Positions 33,900 through 42,856 of a stretch of DNA of 64,000 nt are shown here, one piece after another. A program made the position numbers and the translations under genes. The notes beneath the pieces are model-generated. The model made no database searches, had not been told where the DNA came from, and was given only the letters and a program-made list of their open reading frames with translations. This DNA comes from Mesorhizobium sp. M1E.F.Ca.ET.045.02.1.1. Lineage in GTDB: Bacteria; Pseudomonadota; Alphaproteobacteria; Rhizobiales; Rhizobiaceae. The DNA lies in the NCBI RefSeq assembly GCF_003952485.1, contig NZ_CP034447.1, forward strand, positions 4,354,501 to 4,418,500. Direction: 5' to 3'. The first letter of the stretch is position 1. The number at the start of each line of letters is the position of its first letter.

Positions 33900-34214
33900 T
33901 CACTCGTCCTCGTCGTCCTCGTCCAGCAAGCGCGTCGCGCGCCAGCGGGTGAGCACCTCATTGGTCCGCTCGATGACGAAGAAGCGCGCCGAGTCCCGGT
34001 CATAGCCTTCGGCAAGCAGCTTCTCGTAGTCGGTATGGGCGTGGCGGACATGGGCGATGGTTGCCAGCCACACTGCGATCGTCGGCGGCAAACTCTTCAT
34101 ATGCACGGCCCCGGCGTCGGCGCGGATCTTTTCCATGTCGGCATAGGGGGCGAGCGGCAAGAGCGCGGTCAACGCCTTGGCGATGGCGCGGCGGCGGCCG
34201 GTGGGCGCGCTCAT
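33900..34214 (-). CDS. DUF2293 domain protein
   Basis: A 104-residue basic-to-acidic helical protein with the DUF2293 pattern (LPPTIAVWLATIAHVRHAHTDYEKLLAEGYDRDSARFFVI). The C-terminus is very acidic (LLDEDDEDE). The function of the family is unknown. It overlaps the trmO stop by ATGA and is co-translated with it. Confidence 0.87.
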   Translation of the reverse strand: MSAPTGRRRAIAKALTALLPLAPYADMEKIRADAGAVHMKSLPPTIAVWLATIAHVRHAHTDYEKLLAEGYDRDSARFFVIERTNEVLTRWRATRLLDEDDEDE

Positions 34215-34717
34215 TTCTCGTCGCGCCCGGCAATGGTCGCTTCCGGGAAGGCATCGATCGAAGCGTAGTAGGGCTTGATGTCGATGACCGGCGTGCCGTC
34301 GAGCACATCGATGGCATCGATCTCGATACGGCCTGCCTCAATATCGAGCGCGACGAGCTTCGCGACATGCAGACCGACAGGGTTCGGCCGGGCGGGGGAG
34401 CGCAGCGAGAAAACGCCTTTCGGTTCGGCAGCATGGCGTGGTTTCTGCACGATGAGATTCCGCGGAGCGTGATCGAGCCAGGACAGGACGGCGATGTGGC
34501 TGGCGCGGTCGAGGTTTCGCAGTCCCGGGCGGTAGGCCTCCTCGATCAGAATCGCTGCCGTCCGTCCGGTCTCGCGGGCTGCGCGCATGTTCTTCGGACA
34601 ATCCTCACGACTGGTCCAGGGCGAGAGGATGTGACCGATGAAGACGATATGGCCATCCGGCGGCATATCCGCCGGGTCGGCCTCCAGGAGCTTCTCACCC
34701 TCGCGCGTCTCGAACAT
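34211..34717 (-). CDS. trmO: tRNA (N6-threonylcarbamoyladenosine37-N6)-methyltransferase TrmO
   Basis: A 168-residue protein of the TrmO/TsaA (UPF0066) beta-barrel family. Visible signatures are CPKNMRAARETGR, LSWLDHAPR and SPARPNPVGLHVAKLV. In E. coli, TrmO methylates t6A at tRNA position 37. ATG 34717 is used; a TTG at 34735 in the same frame is possible but has a weaker ribosome site. It is the first gene of a two-gene unit with the DUF2293 gene. Confidence 0.87.
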   Translation of the reverse strand: MFETREGEKLLEADPADMPPDGHIVFIGHILSPWTSREDCPKNMRAARETGRTAAILIEEAYRPGLRNLDRASHIAVLSWLDHAPRNLIVQKPRHAAEPKGVFSLRSPARPNPVGLHVAKLVALDIEAGRIEIDAIDVLDGTPVIDIKPYYASIDAFPEATIAGRDEK

Positions 34718-34817
34718 CGCGTTCCGTCCACTCAACCGTTTTCGGCGCGCGGATCATGGCTGCGCCATTTTCTTGTCCGGAAGCGACATAGCGCTTGCCA
34801 GGGTTTCAAATTCGACA

Positions 34818-34833
34818 TAAACATATCTTTATA
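34818..34833 (+). promoter_or_regulatory. Candidate ArsR-family operator
   Basis: ATAAA-CATATC-TTTAT is a dyad with a nearly palindromic centre, 22 bases before the ArsR-methyltransferase start, in the only A/T-rich patch of the gap. Autoregulation is inferred. Confidence 0.45.
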
Positions 34834-34854
34834 TCTTTCAACGAGAACCCGCTC

Positions 34855-35862
34855 ATGCATGTCACCCTCGACACGATGGTAGATACATTGAAGGCGGCGG
34901 CCGAATCCAGCCGCCTGCGCATCCTGGTGCTGCTGTCGCGCGGCGATCTCACAGTCTCCGACCTTACTGAAATCCTTGGCCAATCGCAGCCCCGCGTCTC
35001 CCGGCATCTGAAGCTCCTGCTCGATGCCGGGCTGATCGGCCGCTACCAGGAAGGGTCGTGGGCATTCTTCAGGCTGTCGGATACGGACAGCTCGCGTGCC
35101 TTCGTGCAGCGTCTGGTCTCGGGCGTGCGCGAGGCCGATCCGCAGGTGGTGCGCGATCTGGAGCGGCTGGCAGCGGTCAAGCGCAAACGGCAAGACCGTG
35201 CCGCAGAGTATTTCTCGGAGAACGCCGCGAGCTGGGATCGAATCCGCTCGCTGCATGTACCGGACCGCGCGGTGGAAGCCGCGCTGCTGAAGCTTGTCGG
35301 CAAGCGACCGTTCCAGTCGATGCTCGACCTCGGCACCGGCACCGGCAGGCTGCTGGAGATCTTTGCGCCGCTCTACCGGCGCGGCGTCGGCATAGACATG
35401 TCGCGCGAGATGCTGACGGTAGCGCGCGCCAATCTCGACAAGGCGGGCGTCGCCAACGCGCAAGTGCGCCAGGGCGACATTTTTTCGCCGCCGGTCGAGC
35501 GCAACGCCTTCGACCTCGTCACTATCCACCAGGTGCTGCACTATCTCGACGATCCGGGCCGCGCCATCGATGAGGCGGCGAGGCTGCTGCGTCCGGCGGG
35601 CAGGCTGGTCATCGTCGACTTCGCGCCTCACAATCTGGAGTTCCTGCGCGACCAGCATGCGCATATGCGGCTCGGCTTCTCCGACCGGCAGATCGCCGAC
35701 TGGTTCGCGGAGGCAGGGCTCGATCTCGAAGACAGCCAGGAATTCGAGCCGCGCGGCCAGGCAGAGGCAAAACTCACCGTCAAGCTCTGGCTCGGCCGCG
35801 ACCGTCGCCTTCTGATCGCCGACCCGTCCAACGACGTACTCCCAGCAAGGGAAACAGCCTGA
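34855..35862 (+). CDS. ArsR-family regulator fused to a SAM-dependent methyltransferase
   Basis: A 335-residue fusion. Residues about 10-90 form an ArsR winged helix (VSDLTEILGQSQPRVSRHLKLLLDAGLIGRYQEG). Residues about 125-310 form a class I methyltransferase domain with motif I MLDLGTGTGRLLE and the post-motif YRRGVGIDMSREML. Such fusions stand next to metF in many Rhizobiales and may sense SAM or SAH through the methyltransferase domain. Its TGA overlaps the ATG of metF. ATG 34855 is chosen over upstream 34795; 34876 is also possible. Confidence 0.87.
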   Translation: MHVTLDTMVDTLKAAAESSRLRILVLLSRGDLTVSDLTEILGQSQPRVSRHLKLLLDAGLIGRYQEGSWAFFRLSDTDSSRAFVQRLVSGVREADPQVVRDLERLAAVKRKRQDRAAEYFSENAASWDRIRSLHVPDRAVEAALLKLVGKRPFQSMLDLGTGTGRLLEIFAPLYRRGVGIDMSREMLTVARANLDKAGVANAQVRQGDIFSPPVERNAFDLVTIHQVLHYLDDPGRAIDEAARLLRPAGRLVIVDFAPHNLEFLRDQHAHMRLGFSDRQIADWFAEAGLDLEDSQEFEPRGQAEAKLTVKLWLGRDRRLLIADPSNDVLPARETA

Positions 35863-36779
35863 TGAACCAGTTCCGCTTTTCCCGCCGCCCAGACATTGGC
35901 GACAAGGTCCGGGTGTCGTTCGAGTTCTTCCCGCCGAAGACCGACGACATGGAAGCAAGGTTGTGGGACACCGTCACAAGGCTGGAGCCGCTCAAGCCGC
36001 AATTCGTGTCGGTGACCTACGGCGCAGGCGGCTCGACCCGCGAGCGCACGGCGCGCACGGTCAAGCGCATTCTCAACGAGACGACGCTGACGCCGGCGGC
36101 GCACATGACCTGTGTCGATGCCGCCCGCCATCAGGTCGACGCCGTCATCCGTGAATTCGCCGATTTCGGCGTTACCCGTTTCGTCGCCTTGCGCGGCGAT
36201 CCGGCCGCGGGCGTGGGAACCGCCTACCGTCCGCATCCCGACGGCTACGCCAACGGCGCCGAACTGGTCGGGGCGCTGAAAAGCGTCGGCGATTTCGACA
36301 TATCGGTCTCGGCCTATCCGGAAAAACATCCGGAAAGTCCGGACTTCGCCACCGACATCGACATGCTGAAGCGCAAGGTCGACAACGGCGCGACGCGGGC
36401 GATCACCCAGTTCTTCTTCGACAACGACCTTTACGAACGCTATGTCGAGCGGGCGCGGCGCGCCGGCATCTACATCCCGATCGTGCCGGGCATCCTGCCG
36501 GTGCATAGTTTCACCCAGGTCGCCAATTTCTCCTCGCGCTGCGGCGCGCTGGTGCCGGCATGGCTGGCCGAACGCTTCGAAGGGCTCGAGAATGATCCGC
36601 AGACCCACGCGCTCGTTGCCTCCGCGGTGGCGGCGGAGCAGGTGCTCGACCTCGTCGAACGCGGCGTCAGCGATTTCCACTTCTACACGATGAACCGCGC
36701 CGATCTGGTCTTCGCCGTCTGCCACATGATCGGCATCCGCTCGCATGAGGCGGATGTGGCCGGATCGGCCGCGGCTTAA
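35862..36779 (+). CDS. metF: 5,10-methylenetetrahydrofolate reductase
   Basis: A 305-residue flavoprotein that makes 5-methyl-THF for methionine synthesis. Family motifs include VSFEFFPPKTDDME (catalytic Glu), FVSVTYGAGGSTRERT, HMTCVDA and ALRGDP. It is coupled to the upstream ArsR-methyltransferase fusion by a one-base TGATG overlap. Its stop TAA ends in the first base of a 48-bp hairpin repeat. A terminator follows. Confidence 0.95.
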   Translation: MNQFRFSRRPDIGDKVRVSFEFFPPKTDDMEARLWDTVTRLEPLKPQFVSVTYGAGGSTRERTARTVKRILNETTLTPAAHMTCVDAARHQVDAVIREFADFGVTRFVALRGDPAAGVGTAYRPHPDGYANGAELVGALKSVGDFDISVSAYPEKHPESPDFATDIDMLKRKVDNGATRAITQFFFDNDLYERYVERARRAGIYIPIVPGILPVHSFTQVANFSSRCGALVPAWLAERFEGLENDPQTHALVASAVAAEQVLDLVERGVSDFHFYTMNRADLVFAVCHMIGIRSHEADVAGSAAA

Positions 36780-36827
36780 TGCATGTCGCCCAAAAGTGTG
36801 CAGCGGTTTTGGGAATACGACATGCAT
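36779..36827. repeat. 48-bp hairpin repeat, copy B, fused to the metF stop
   Basis: ATGCATGTCG ... CGACATGCAT outer arms with inner CCCAAAA/TTTTGGG. The last A of the metF TAA is the first A of the repeat. Confidence 0.87.
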
Positions 36828-36842
36828 AAAGATTGAAACGGA

Positions 36843-36868
36843 AAAGGCCGGGTGGAACCCGGCCTTTC
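36843..36868 (+). terminator. Terminator after metF
   Basis: AAAGGCCGGG pairs with CCCGGCCTTT around a five-base loop TGGAA. It lies behind the hairpin repeat. Confidence 0.75.
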
Positions 36869-36915
36869 GAACTGTTTGGACTATTTTCGGTGCTTGTCTT
36901 CCCGGCTTTGGCGGG

Positions 36916-37002
36916 TCAGGGAAGAACGCCTATGATAAGGGCACCGATGAATGCGAACGCTGCACAAATCATCAATGCGTTGATTGGCCTCGTCAGTCCC
37001 AT
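36916..37002 (-). CDS. 28-residue single-pass membrane peptide
   Basis: A small open frame with start ATG 37002, preceded by GAGGAGG at seven bases, the best ribosome site in the region. The product (28 residues) starts MGLTRPINAL and continues as one uninterrupted hydrophobic helix of about 18 residues with a short VLP tail. A possible promoter (TTGCCT, 17 bases, AGATTC) lies upstream on the minus strand. I do not know the family. The rest of 36780-37195 shows only the repeat and terminator. Confidence 0.55.
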   Translation of the reverse strand: MGLTRPINALMICAAFAFIGALIIGVLP

Positions 37003-37195
37003 GCCATAGCCTCCTCTTAAGAGCTATGGCCGGAATCTAGAGTCATTTGTGCCACAGGCAAGCGGAAAACATGCTGCAATGCGACATGATTGTGGAATTT
37101 GCGACTTGGGATTTGCCGTTAGCCATTGAAAGTCTTCGGCAAAAGTCGTCTCAGGCGTTGTGAATAAATTGTGGCGGCGTTGTGGCATGACACCG

Positions 37196-38116
37196 CTACC
37201 ATCGGCCGAACAGGCGTCCGTCAATGGTGAGAAGGCCGAGTGCGATCAGCGCCATGCCGCCCATTTCGAAGAGCTGCAGTCGTTCCCCGAGGAACAGGAA
37301 ACCGAGCAGCACCGCGCTGACCGGCACGACCAGCGTGACCAGCGAGGCATTGGTGGCGCCGGCCGAGGCGACGAGGTTGAAGTAGAGGATATAGGCGAAG
37401 GCGGTGGACAGCAGCGCCAGCGCAACCACCGCGGCCCAGACAGGCGGCGAGGCCGAAAACAGTCCGGCAGGGCCGTACGCAGTGAGCACGACCGGGACCA
37501 TGATGATGGTCGAGGCGGTCAGCTGCCCCGTGGCGATGACCGGCGAGGGCACGCCCTTGAAGCGGCGCGCGATCATCAGGGCAACCGCGTAGGACAGCGA
37601 GGCACCGATCAGCGCGAACTTGGCCCAGACCGGCCCGCCGAGGCCGGCGACCAGGCCAGGCCCGATCATCACTGCCGTGCCGGCAACGCCGAGCGCGATG
37701 CCGGCCAGCTTGTTCCACGACAGCTTCTCGTCCGTGGTGAGCGCGTTGGCGAGGATCAGCGTCCAGAACGGCGTGGTGGCGTTGAGCACCGAAGCGACTC
37801 CGGCGCCGAGCTCGGTCTGGCCGGCGAAGATCAGGGAGAAGGGGACGATGTTGTTGGTGAATGCCAGCAGGAAGAACATGCCGGCGTAAGGAAAGGCGAG
37901 GCGGAAGGACGGGCCGCGCATCGCCAGATAGAGCTGAAGCGCCGCCGCGGCGATGGCGACGCGAAACAGCACCAGCGCCAGCGGGTGGATCTCGGACACG
38001 GCAATGCGGGCAAAGAAGAACGAGCCGCCCCAGATCGCGCCGAGCAGCAGCAGTTGCGCCCAGTCCTTGAGCGTCATCGGTCCGCGCGTCGCCGCGGCGC
38101 CAGCCGTAATCGTCAT
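37196..38116 (-). CDS. EamA/DMT family transporter
   Basis: A 306-residue inner-membrane protein with ten hydrophobic segments arranged as two EamA repeats (GAIWGGSFFFARIAV near the start, SLVTLVVPVSAVLLGFLFLGERL near the end). Such carriers export or import metabolites, often amino acids. ATG 38116 is supported by GGGAGG nine bases upstream. It diverges from the ornithine-decarboxylase-like gene; 38117-38329 between them is their shared promoter region, with no motif that I can name. Confidence 0.88.
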   Translation of the reverse strand: MTITAGAAATRGPMTLKDWAQLLLLGAIWGGSFFFARIAVSEIHPLALVLFRVAIAAAALQLYLAMRGPSFRLAFPYAGMFFLLAFTNNIVPFSLIFAGQTELGAGVASVLNATTPFWTLILANALTTDEKLSWNKLAGIALGVAGTAVMIGPGLVAGLGGPVWAKFALIGASLSYAVALMIARRFKGVPSPVIATGQLTASTIIMVPVVLTAYGPAGLFSASPPVWAAVVALALLSTAFAYILYFNLVASAGATNASLVTLVVPVSAVLLGFLFLGERLQLFEMGGMALIALGLLTIDGRLFGRW

Positions 38117-38329
38117 GTCGTCAACCCTCCCAGGCCGGTCGCAGTCTCGGCCCGCCGAACAGCCTCCAACCGATATCCGGTCTGGCGGCAAGGGCCACCC
38201 GAAACCCGACTGGTGGTTTAGCGTTCGAAAAAGGGTGCAGCGAGCCGTCCGGGAAGACGAGACACAGAACTGTTTTCTTTGGCGGCTACCTAGGATTAAT
38301 TGTGCGCGCCCCAGATCAAGGATTCGTCC

Positions 38330-39550
38330 ATGCAGCGATTCGAAAATGCCCGCGAGGCGGCACTGGCGTTTCGTCCGGACGATCCGGTCTATTGCTTCCG
38401 TCCGCAGGTGCTGAAGGCCGATGCCTTGCAGTTCATGGGCATGTTCCCCGGCAAGACCGCCTATGCGGTCAAGACCAATGGCGAGCAGATCGTGCTGAAG
38501 ACGCTGGTCGAGGCAGGCGTCGGCGCCTTCGACGTCGCCTCGCCCGGCGAGTTCGCCGCCGTGCGCGCCGTCTCGCCCGACGCTGAGATGCTCTACATGC
38601 ATCCGGTCAAGGCGCAGTCGGACATCAAGCTGGCGCTGGAGAAATACGGTATCCGGGTGATCTCGCTCGACCATGAGGACGAGATCACCAAGCTGACGCG
38701 CGTCGTGCGTGCGCTCGATATCGACCCGGGCGCGCTGACGGTGTTCGTGCGCATCCAGACCAAGGGCCAAGCCGCCTATGAGCTGTCGAAGAAGTTCGGC
38801 GCCGGGCCCGCCAATGCGGTCGAGCTTGCCGAGCGGCTCAACCGCACAGGCTACAAGGTCGGCCTCTGCTTCCACGTCGGCAGCCAGATCGAGGACCCCG
38901 ACACTTATGAGCGGGCGCTCGCCTCGGCCGACTGGGTGCGCAACCGGCTGACCTTCGACATTGCCGGACTCGATGTCGGCGGCGGCTTTCCGGCCGAATA
39001 CGGCCATGACCCCAATCGCAGGCACATCGAGATGCCTTCGCTGGGGCAGCTCATGTCGCGGCTCTCCGGCGACCTCAAGGAATACCAGTTCGATCGGATG
39101 CCGCTGGTGGCCGAGCCAGGCCGCGTGATCGTGGCGCGCTGCCTGTCGCTGATCGTTCGCGTGCTCTTGCGCAAGGGCAAGCGGCTCTACATCAATGACG
39201 GCATCTGGGCGTCGCTCTCCGATTCATGGACCGGCAAGATCACGCTGCCGGCGCGCTTCATTCCCGATCCCGCGATCCGCACGCGCAACGGCAGCGAGAA
39301 GACCATCGTGCCGTTCAAGGTCTGCGGCGCGACCTGCGATTCCGTCGACATCCTGTCGCGGCCGTTCTGGCTGCCGGAAACGGTCGATACCGGCGACTGG
39401 ATCGAGATCGGCCATATCGGCGCCTATTCGCTGTCGCTCCGGACGCGCTTCAACGGATTCTTTCCCGATACATTCGTCGAGGTTGCGACGCCCTTCGATG
39501 AGGGTGACGCGCCGGAGGGGTTCGCCAGTCTGGAGACGATGGCGGACTAG
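38330..39550 (+). CDS. Type III PLP-dependent decarboxylase, ornithine/diaminopimelate decarboxylase family
   Basis: A 406-residue alanine-racemase-fold decarboxylase. The PLP lysine is in TAYAVKTN. HVGSQIED, GLDVGGGFP and EPGRVIVA are the usual PLP-phosphate and substrate motifs. The eukaryotic-type ODC length and the shape of the specificity helix suggest ornithine or lysine/ornithine decarboxylation to putrescine or cadaverine rather than DAP. AAGGA lies before the ATG. Confidence 0.87.
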   Translation: MQRFENAREAALAFRPDDPVYCFRPQVLKADALQFMGMFPGKTAYAVKTNGEQIVLKTLVEAGVGAFDVASPGEFAAVRAVSPDAEMLYMHPVKAQSDIKLALEKYGIRVISLDHEDEITKLTRVVRALDIDPGALTVFVRIQTKGQAAYELSKKFGAGPANAVELAERLNRTGYKVGLCFHVGSQIEDPDTYERALASADWVRNRLTFDIAGLDVGGGFPAEYGHDPNRRHIEMPSLGQLMSRLSGDLKEYQFDRMPLVAEPGRVIVARCLSLIVRVLLRKGKRLYINDGIWASLSDSWTGKITLPARFIPDPAIRTRNGSEKTIVPFKVCGATCDSVDILSRPFWLPETVDTGDWIEIGHIGAYSLSLRTRFNGFFPDTFVEVATPFDEGDAPEGFASLETMAD

Positions 39551-39551
39551 G

Positions 39552-39592
39552 CAGCAGGCAGTAGGGATTAGGCAATAGGCAATAGGAGGTAG
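39552..39592. repeat. Degenerate repeat complementary to the CTACTGC array
   Basis: Runs of GGCAGTAGG, GGCAATAGG and similar 7-8 bp units follow the decarboxylase stop. They are the complement of the array at 39657-39728 and may pair with it. Confidence 0.55.
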
Positions 39593-39654
39593 AAAGGAGG
39601 AGGGCGTGTTAATTGTCCCTATCCCTTTGAATATCGAATATCGCCTTGGTATTT

Positions 39655-39729
<75 letters not shown>

Positions 39730-39732
39730 TCC

Positions 39733-40464
39733 TTACGCCACCCCGCCGCCGGCCTGGATGTTTTCGCCGGTGAGCCAGCGGGCTTGGTCGCTGGCGAGGA
39801 AGACAGCAACATCGGCGACATCACGCGGTGTGCCAATCCGGCCGAACGGCGACATGCCGGCGGCCACGGCACGATCCCGCTCCGGCAACAGGTCGGTGTC
39901 GGTGAAGCCTGGCGACAGCGCATTCACTGTAACCCCGCGCGGCCCGAGCTCGCGAGAGAGCACGCGAACGAACTGTTCGACAGCGCCCTTGCTGCCGAGA
40001 TAGAGCGCCGTCTGCGTGAAGAACATCTTGGTACCGCCCGTCGAGACGGCAATGATGCGGCCGCCGTCGCGGACACGCTTGGCCGCTTCCTGAAGCGTGA
40101 AGAACGTGCCCTTGGCGTTGGTGCCGAAGACGCGGTCGAAATCAGCCTCGCTTGCTTCGACGAGCGGCTTGATGACAGCGACGCCGACATTGGCGACGAC
40201 AATGTCGATGGCACCCAGTTGGCCCTCGGTTTCGTCGAACAGCCTGCGGACATCAGTCGGAATGGAAATATCCGCCTGAATGGCCAGTGCTTTTCCGCCG
40301 TTGGCCAAAATGGCAGCGACCACGTCATCGCCGGCTTTCCTGTTGCCGACATAGTTGATGACGACGGAGGCGCCGTTGGCGGCGAGACCCTCGGCTATGG
40401 CACGACCGATGCCGCGTGAACTGCCGGTGACAATTGCTGTTTTGCCCTGCAGTGATTGAGACAT
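39733..40464 (-). CDS. SDR family oxidoreductase (FabG-like)
   Basis: A 243-residue classical SDR. The cofactor motif is GSSRGIG, then NVGVAV, VSTGG and the catalytic [11 protein letters not shown], with [10 protein letters not shown] near the end. It looks like FabG-type 3-oxoacyl reductases or carbonyl reductases, and the substrate is unknown. It diverges from a LysR regulator that is likely to control it. Confidence 0.87.
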   Translation of the reverse strand: MSQSLQGKTAIVTGSSRGIGRAIAEGLAANGASVVINYVGNRKAGDDVVAAILANGGKALAIQADISIPTDVRRLFDETEGQLGAIDIVVANVGVAVIKPLVEASEADFDRVFGTNAKGTFFTLQEAAKRVRDGGRIIAVSTGGTKMFFTQTALYLGSKGAVEQFVRVLSRELGPRGVTVNALSPGFTDTDLLPERDRAVAAGMSPFGRIGTPRDVADVAVFLASDQARWLTGENIQAGGGVA

Positions 40465-40540
40465 GATCGATTTCCTTCAACTCTTCAAGGCCGCGCCGAT
40501 GTGGCGGCCAGTTGAGGAATAGCGACATGTAATTGATCGT

Positions 40541-40555
40541 ATAATCACCTATTAT
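40541..40555. promoter_or_regulatory. Candidate LysR box
   Basis: ATAAT-CACCT-ATTAT is a 15-bp perfect dyad between the divergent SDR and LysR starts and fits the T-N11-A LysR-box shape. Confidence 0.55.
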
Positions 40556-40585
40556 CTGACTGTCTTGTTAATCTAGGAATACATA

Positions 40586-41479
40586 ATGCGTGGGTCCGAA
40601 TTCACCGAGCTCAAAGCGTTCGCGGCGATCGTGGAAGAGGGCAGCTTCGTCCGCGCAGCAGCGCGGTTGCGGATATCGCCGCCCGCGCTCAGCCAGTCGA
40701 TCCGGCAGTTGGAGGCACGTGTCGGCGTGCGATTGCTCAACCGCACGACGCGCAGTGTCTCGCCCACCGTGGCCGGCGAGACGCTGTTTACGCGCCTTGG
40801 CGTTGCGTTCGGAGAGCTGGATGACGCTGTCGCTGAGGTTCAGGCCGCGCGTGACAACCCGGCCGGTTCGCTGCGCATCAATGTTCCGCGCGTTGCCGCA
40901 ATGCGCTTCATCGCGCCGATCCTCGGCGATTTCCAGCGCGCCTATCCCGACGTCGCGCTGACAATCATCGTCGACGATCTGCTGGCCAACATTGTCGAGG
41001 GGCGTTTCGACGCCGGAATCCGCCTCGGTGAGCGGCTGGAAAAAGACATGGTGGCGGTGAAGCTGAGTGACGATCTGCAAATGGCTGCGGTGGCTGCTCC
41101 CGCCTATCTGAAGGGCCGCGCAGTCCCGCATCATCCACAGGACCTGCACCAGCACCGCTGCATCAATTTCCAATGGCCCGGCGGCGGCATCTACCGATGG
41201 GAGTTTTCGCGCGGCAAGCGATCGCTGGAAATCGCGGTCAAGGGAAGTCTCACGGTCAACGATACGGAGCTGATGCTCAACGCGGCACTGGATGGGGCTG
41301 GTGTGGCCTACATGATTGACTATCAGGTCCAGCCATGGATCGAGAGGGGCAGGCTGGCCCGGTTTCTCGAACCCTGGTCGCCCCGCTTTCCCGGTTTCTA
41401 TCTATACCATCCGAGCCGACGGCTCGTGCCGCCGGCGTTGCGTGCATTCATTGATTTCGTGCGATCGAGGCGAGGGTAA
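40586..41479 (+). CDS. LysR family transcriptional regulator
   Basis: A 297-residue regulator with an N-terminal HTH (residues about 5-62: GSFVRAAARLRISPPALSQSIRQLEARVGVRLLNRTTRS) and a periplasmic-binding-type effector domain. It belongs to the group close to CrgA/AaeR-like regulators of divergent oxidoreductases. AGGAA precedes the ATG. It ends 17 bases from the convergent transglycosylase gene. Confidence 0.9.
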   Translation: MRGSEFTELKAFAAIVEEGSFVRAAARLRISPPALSQSIRQLEARVGVRLLNRTTRSVSPTVAGETLFTRLGVAFGELDDAVAEVQAARDNPAGSLRINVPRVAAMRFIAPILGDFQRAYPDVALTIIVDDLLANIVEGRFDAGIRLGERLEKDMVAVKLSDDLQMAAVAAPAYLKGRAVPHHPQDLHQHRCINFQWPGGGIYRWEFSRGKRSLEIAVKGSLTVNDTELMLNAALDGAGVAYMIDYQVQPWIERGRLARFLEPWSPRFPGFYLYHPSRRLVPPALRAFIDFVRSRRG

Positions 41480-41496
41480 CGGAATCTCGCCACTGT

Positions 41497-42675
41497 TCAC
41501 AATTTCGCCAGCAGCTCCGGCGTCGGCCAGCCATCCACGGGCAGGCCGAGCCGCATCTGCTCCTTGCGGATCGCTTCGCGGGTGTTCGTGCCCAGGATGC
41601 CGTCGACGGTGCCGACGTCGTAGCCCTTGGCTTCGAGCTTGGTTTGCAGCGCCTTCATCTGATCGCCTGTCAGGCCTTGCTCCGGCGTACGCGGGTCGAA
41701 CTGCGGCGCGCCGGCAAGACGGGCCGCAAGCACCGCGGCAGTCAGCGCATAGGTGAAGGACTGGTTCCACTCCAGATAGACGTCGAAATTGTCGTAGGTC
41801 AGGAAGGCGGGACCTTTGCGGCCCATCGGCAGCGCAAGGCCGGCTTTCAGGCCATTGTCGACCAGCGGCGTGCCGTTCGGATTGGTGACGCCCCACTCAG
41901 CCCATTGCGACAGAGGCAGCTTGTTGGTGCGGCCGGTCTGGTCCCAGGGCATGTCGTCTGGCACGCGCACTTCCTCGACCCAAGGCTGATCGCGCTTCCA
42001 GCCGCGCGACAGGATCTTGTCGGCGGTGGTCATGATGACGTCCGGCGCGCTGTTTCTGAGATCGACCTTGCCGTCGCCATCGCCATCGACACCGCGGGCG
42101 AGATAGTCGGTGGGCAGGATCTGCGTCTGGCCGACCTCGCCGGCCCAGGCGCCTTTGACGTCGGCCGGCAGCACGCCGCGGTCGATCAAAGTCAGCAGCG
42201 GCACCAGTTGCGGCCGGAAGAGCTGCGGGCGGCGGCAGTCATGCGAGAGCGTGACCAGCGCATCCAGCGTGTGGAAATCGCCCTGCACGGCGCCGAAATC
42301 GGTTTCCAATCCCCAAAAGGCGGTGATGACGGCCGGCTGAACGCCGAATTCCTTGTCGGCGCGCGCGAAAACATCGGCGTATTTCTTCAGATTGGCCGTG
42401 CCCTGCTTCAGCCGGTAGGCCGAGATCATGCGGTTCGAGAATTGGGTGAAGGTCTGGGCGAACACGCCCTGAGCGCGGTCGCGCGCCAGCACCTTTTCGT
42501 CGATCGCGGCATTTTCCAGCGCGTCCAGGCCAATGGCGCCGACGCCGGCTGCCTTGGCTTCCGTCGCAACGCCCTGTTTCCAGGCTTCGAAATCACCGCC
42601 GCAGTCCTGCGCCGCCGCCGGCCAGGCGAAAGCGCCGAGGACCACCGCCGCCAAGATATCAACGCGCAATCGCAT
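41497..42675 (-). CDS. Lytic murein transglycosylase (MltB-type) with peptidoglycan-binding domain
   Basis: A 392-residue exported enzyme. A signal peptide covers about residues 1-22 (ending PAAA-QD). The SLT_2 domain follows with catalytic Glu in FWGLETDFGAVQGDFHTLDAL. A C-terminal PG_binding_1 repeat ends the protein (MKALQTKLEAKGYDVGTVDGILGTNTREAI). It cleaves peptidoglycan to 1,6-anhydromuropeptides. ATG 42675 is chosen for AAAGGGAAG just upstream and the signal peptide. Confidence 0.9.
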   Translation of the reverse strand: MRLRVDILAAVVLGAFAWPAAAQDCGGDFEAWKQGVATEAKAAGVGAIGLDALENAAIDEKVLARDRAQGVFAQTFTQFSNRMISAYRLKQGTANLKKYADVFARADKEFGVQPAVITAFWGLETDFGAVQGDFHTLDALVTLSHDCRRPQLFRPQLVPLLTLIDRGVLPADVKGAWAGEVGQTQILPTDYLARGVDGDGDGKVDLRNSAPDVIMTTADKILSRGWKRDQPWVEEVRVPDDMPWDQTGRTNKLPLSQWAEWGVTNPNGTPLVDNGLKAGLALPMGRKGPAFLTYDNFDVYLEWNQSFTYALTAAVLAARLAGAPQFDPRTPEQGLTGDQMKALQTKLEAKGYDVGTVDGILGTNTREAIRKEQMRLGLPVDGWPTPELLAKL

Positions 42676-42856
42676 CGCTTCCCTTTCGAGACCGCCGCAT
42701 GATCCGCGGCACCCGGCCGGGCCGGATGGGATCATGCGTAGATTTCAAAGCCCAGGAGCGCCGTTCAGCACCCCGGCAGGGGTGCGCCGCTCCGCATCGC
42801 CAGCGGTTGCAATTATCGCCGCCCGCCGTGTCGAAAAGCAGGCACGAGGGCCGATG

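Noticed and set aside
32816..34051. Longer 411-residue version of the class IV transaminase
   Set aside because: Residues before ATG 33775 overlap the DUF2293 gene, have no similarity, and a strong ribosome site lies at the shorter start.
36935..37012. 25-residue frame on the plus strand at the site of the small membrane peptide
   Set aside because: No ribosome site and no helix; the minus-strand frame has a far better start signal.
37196..39025. 609-residue frame suggesting a large N-terminal fusion to the EamA transporter
   Set aside because: The first 300 residues are antisense to the ornithine-decarboxylase-like gene. A good ribosome site and family start are at 38116.
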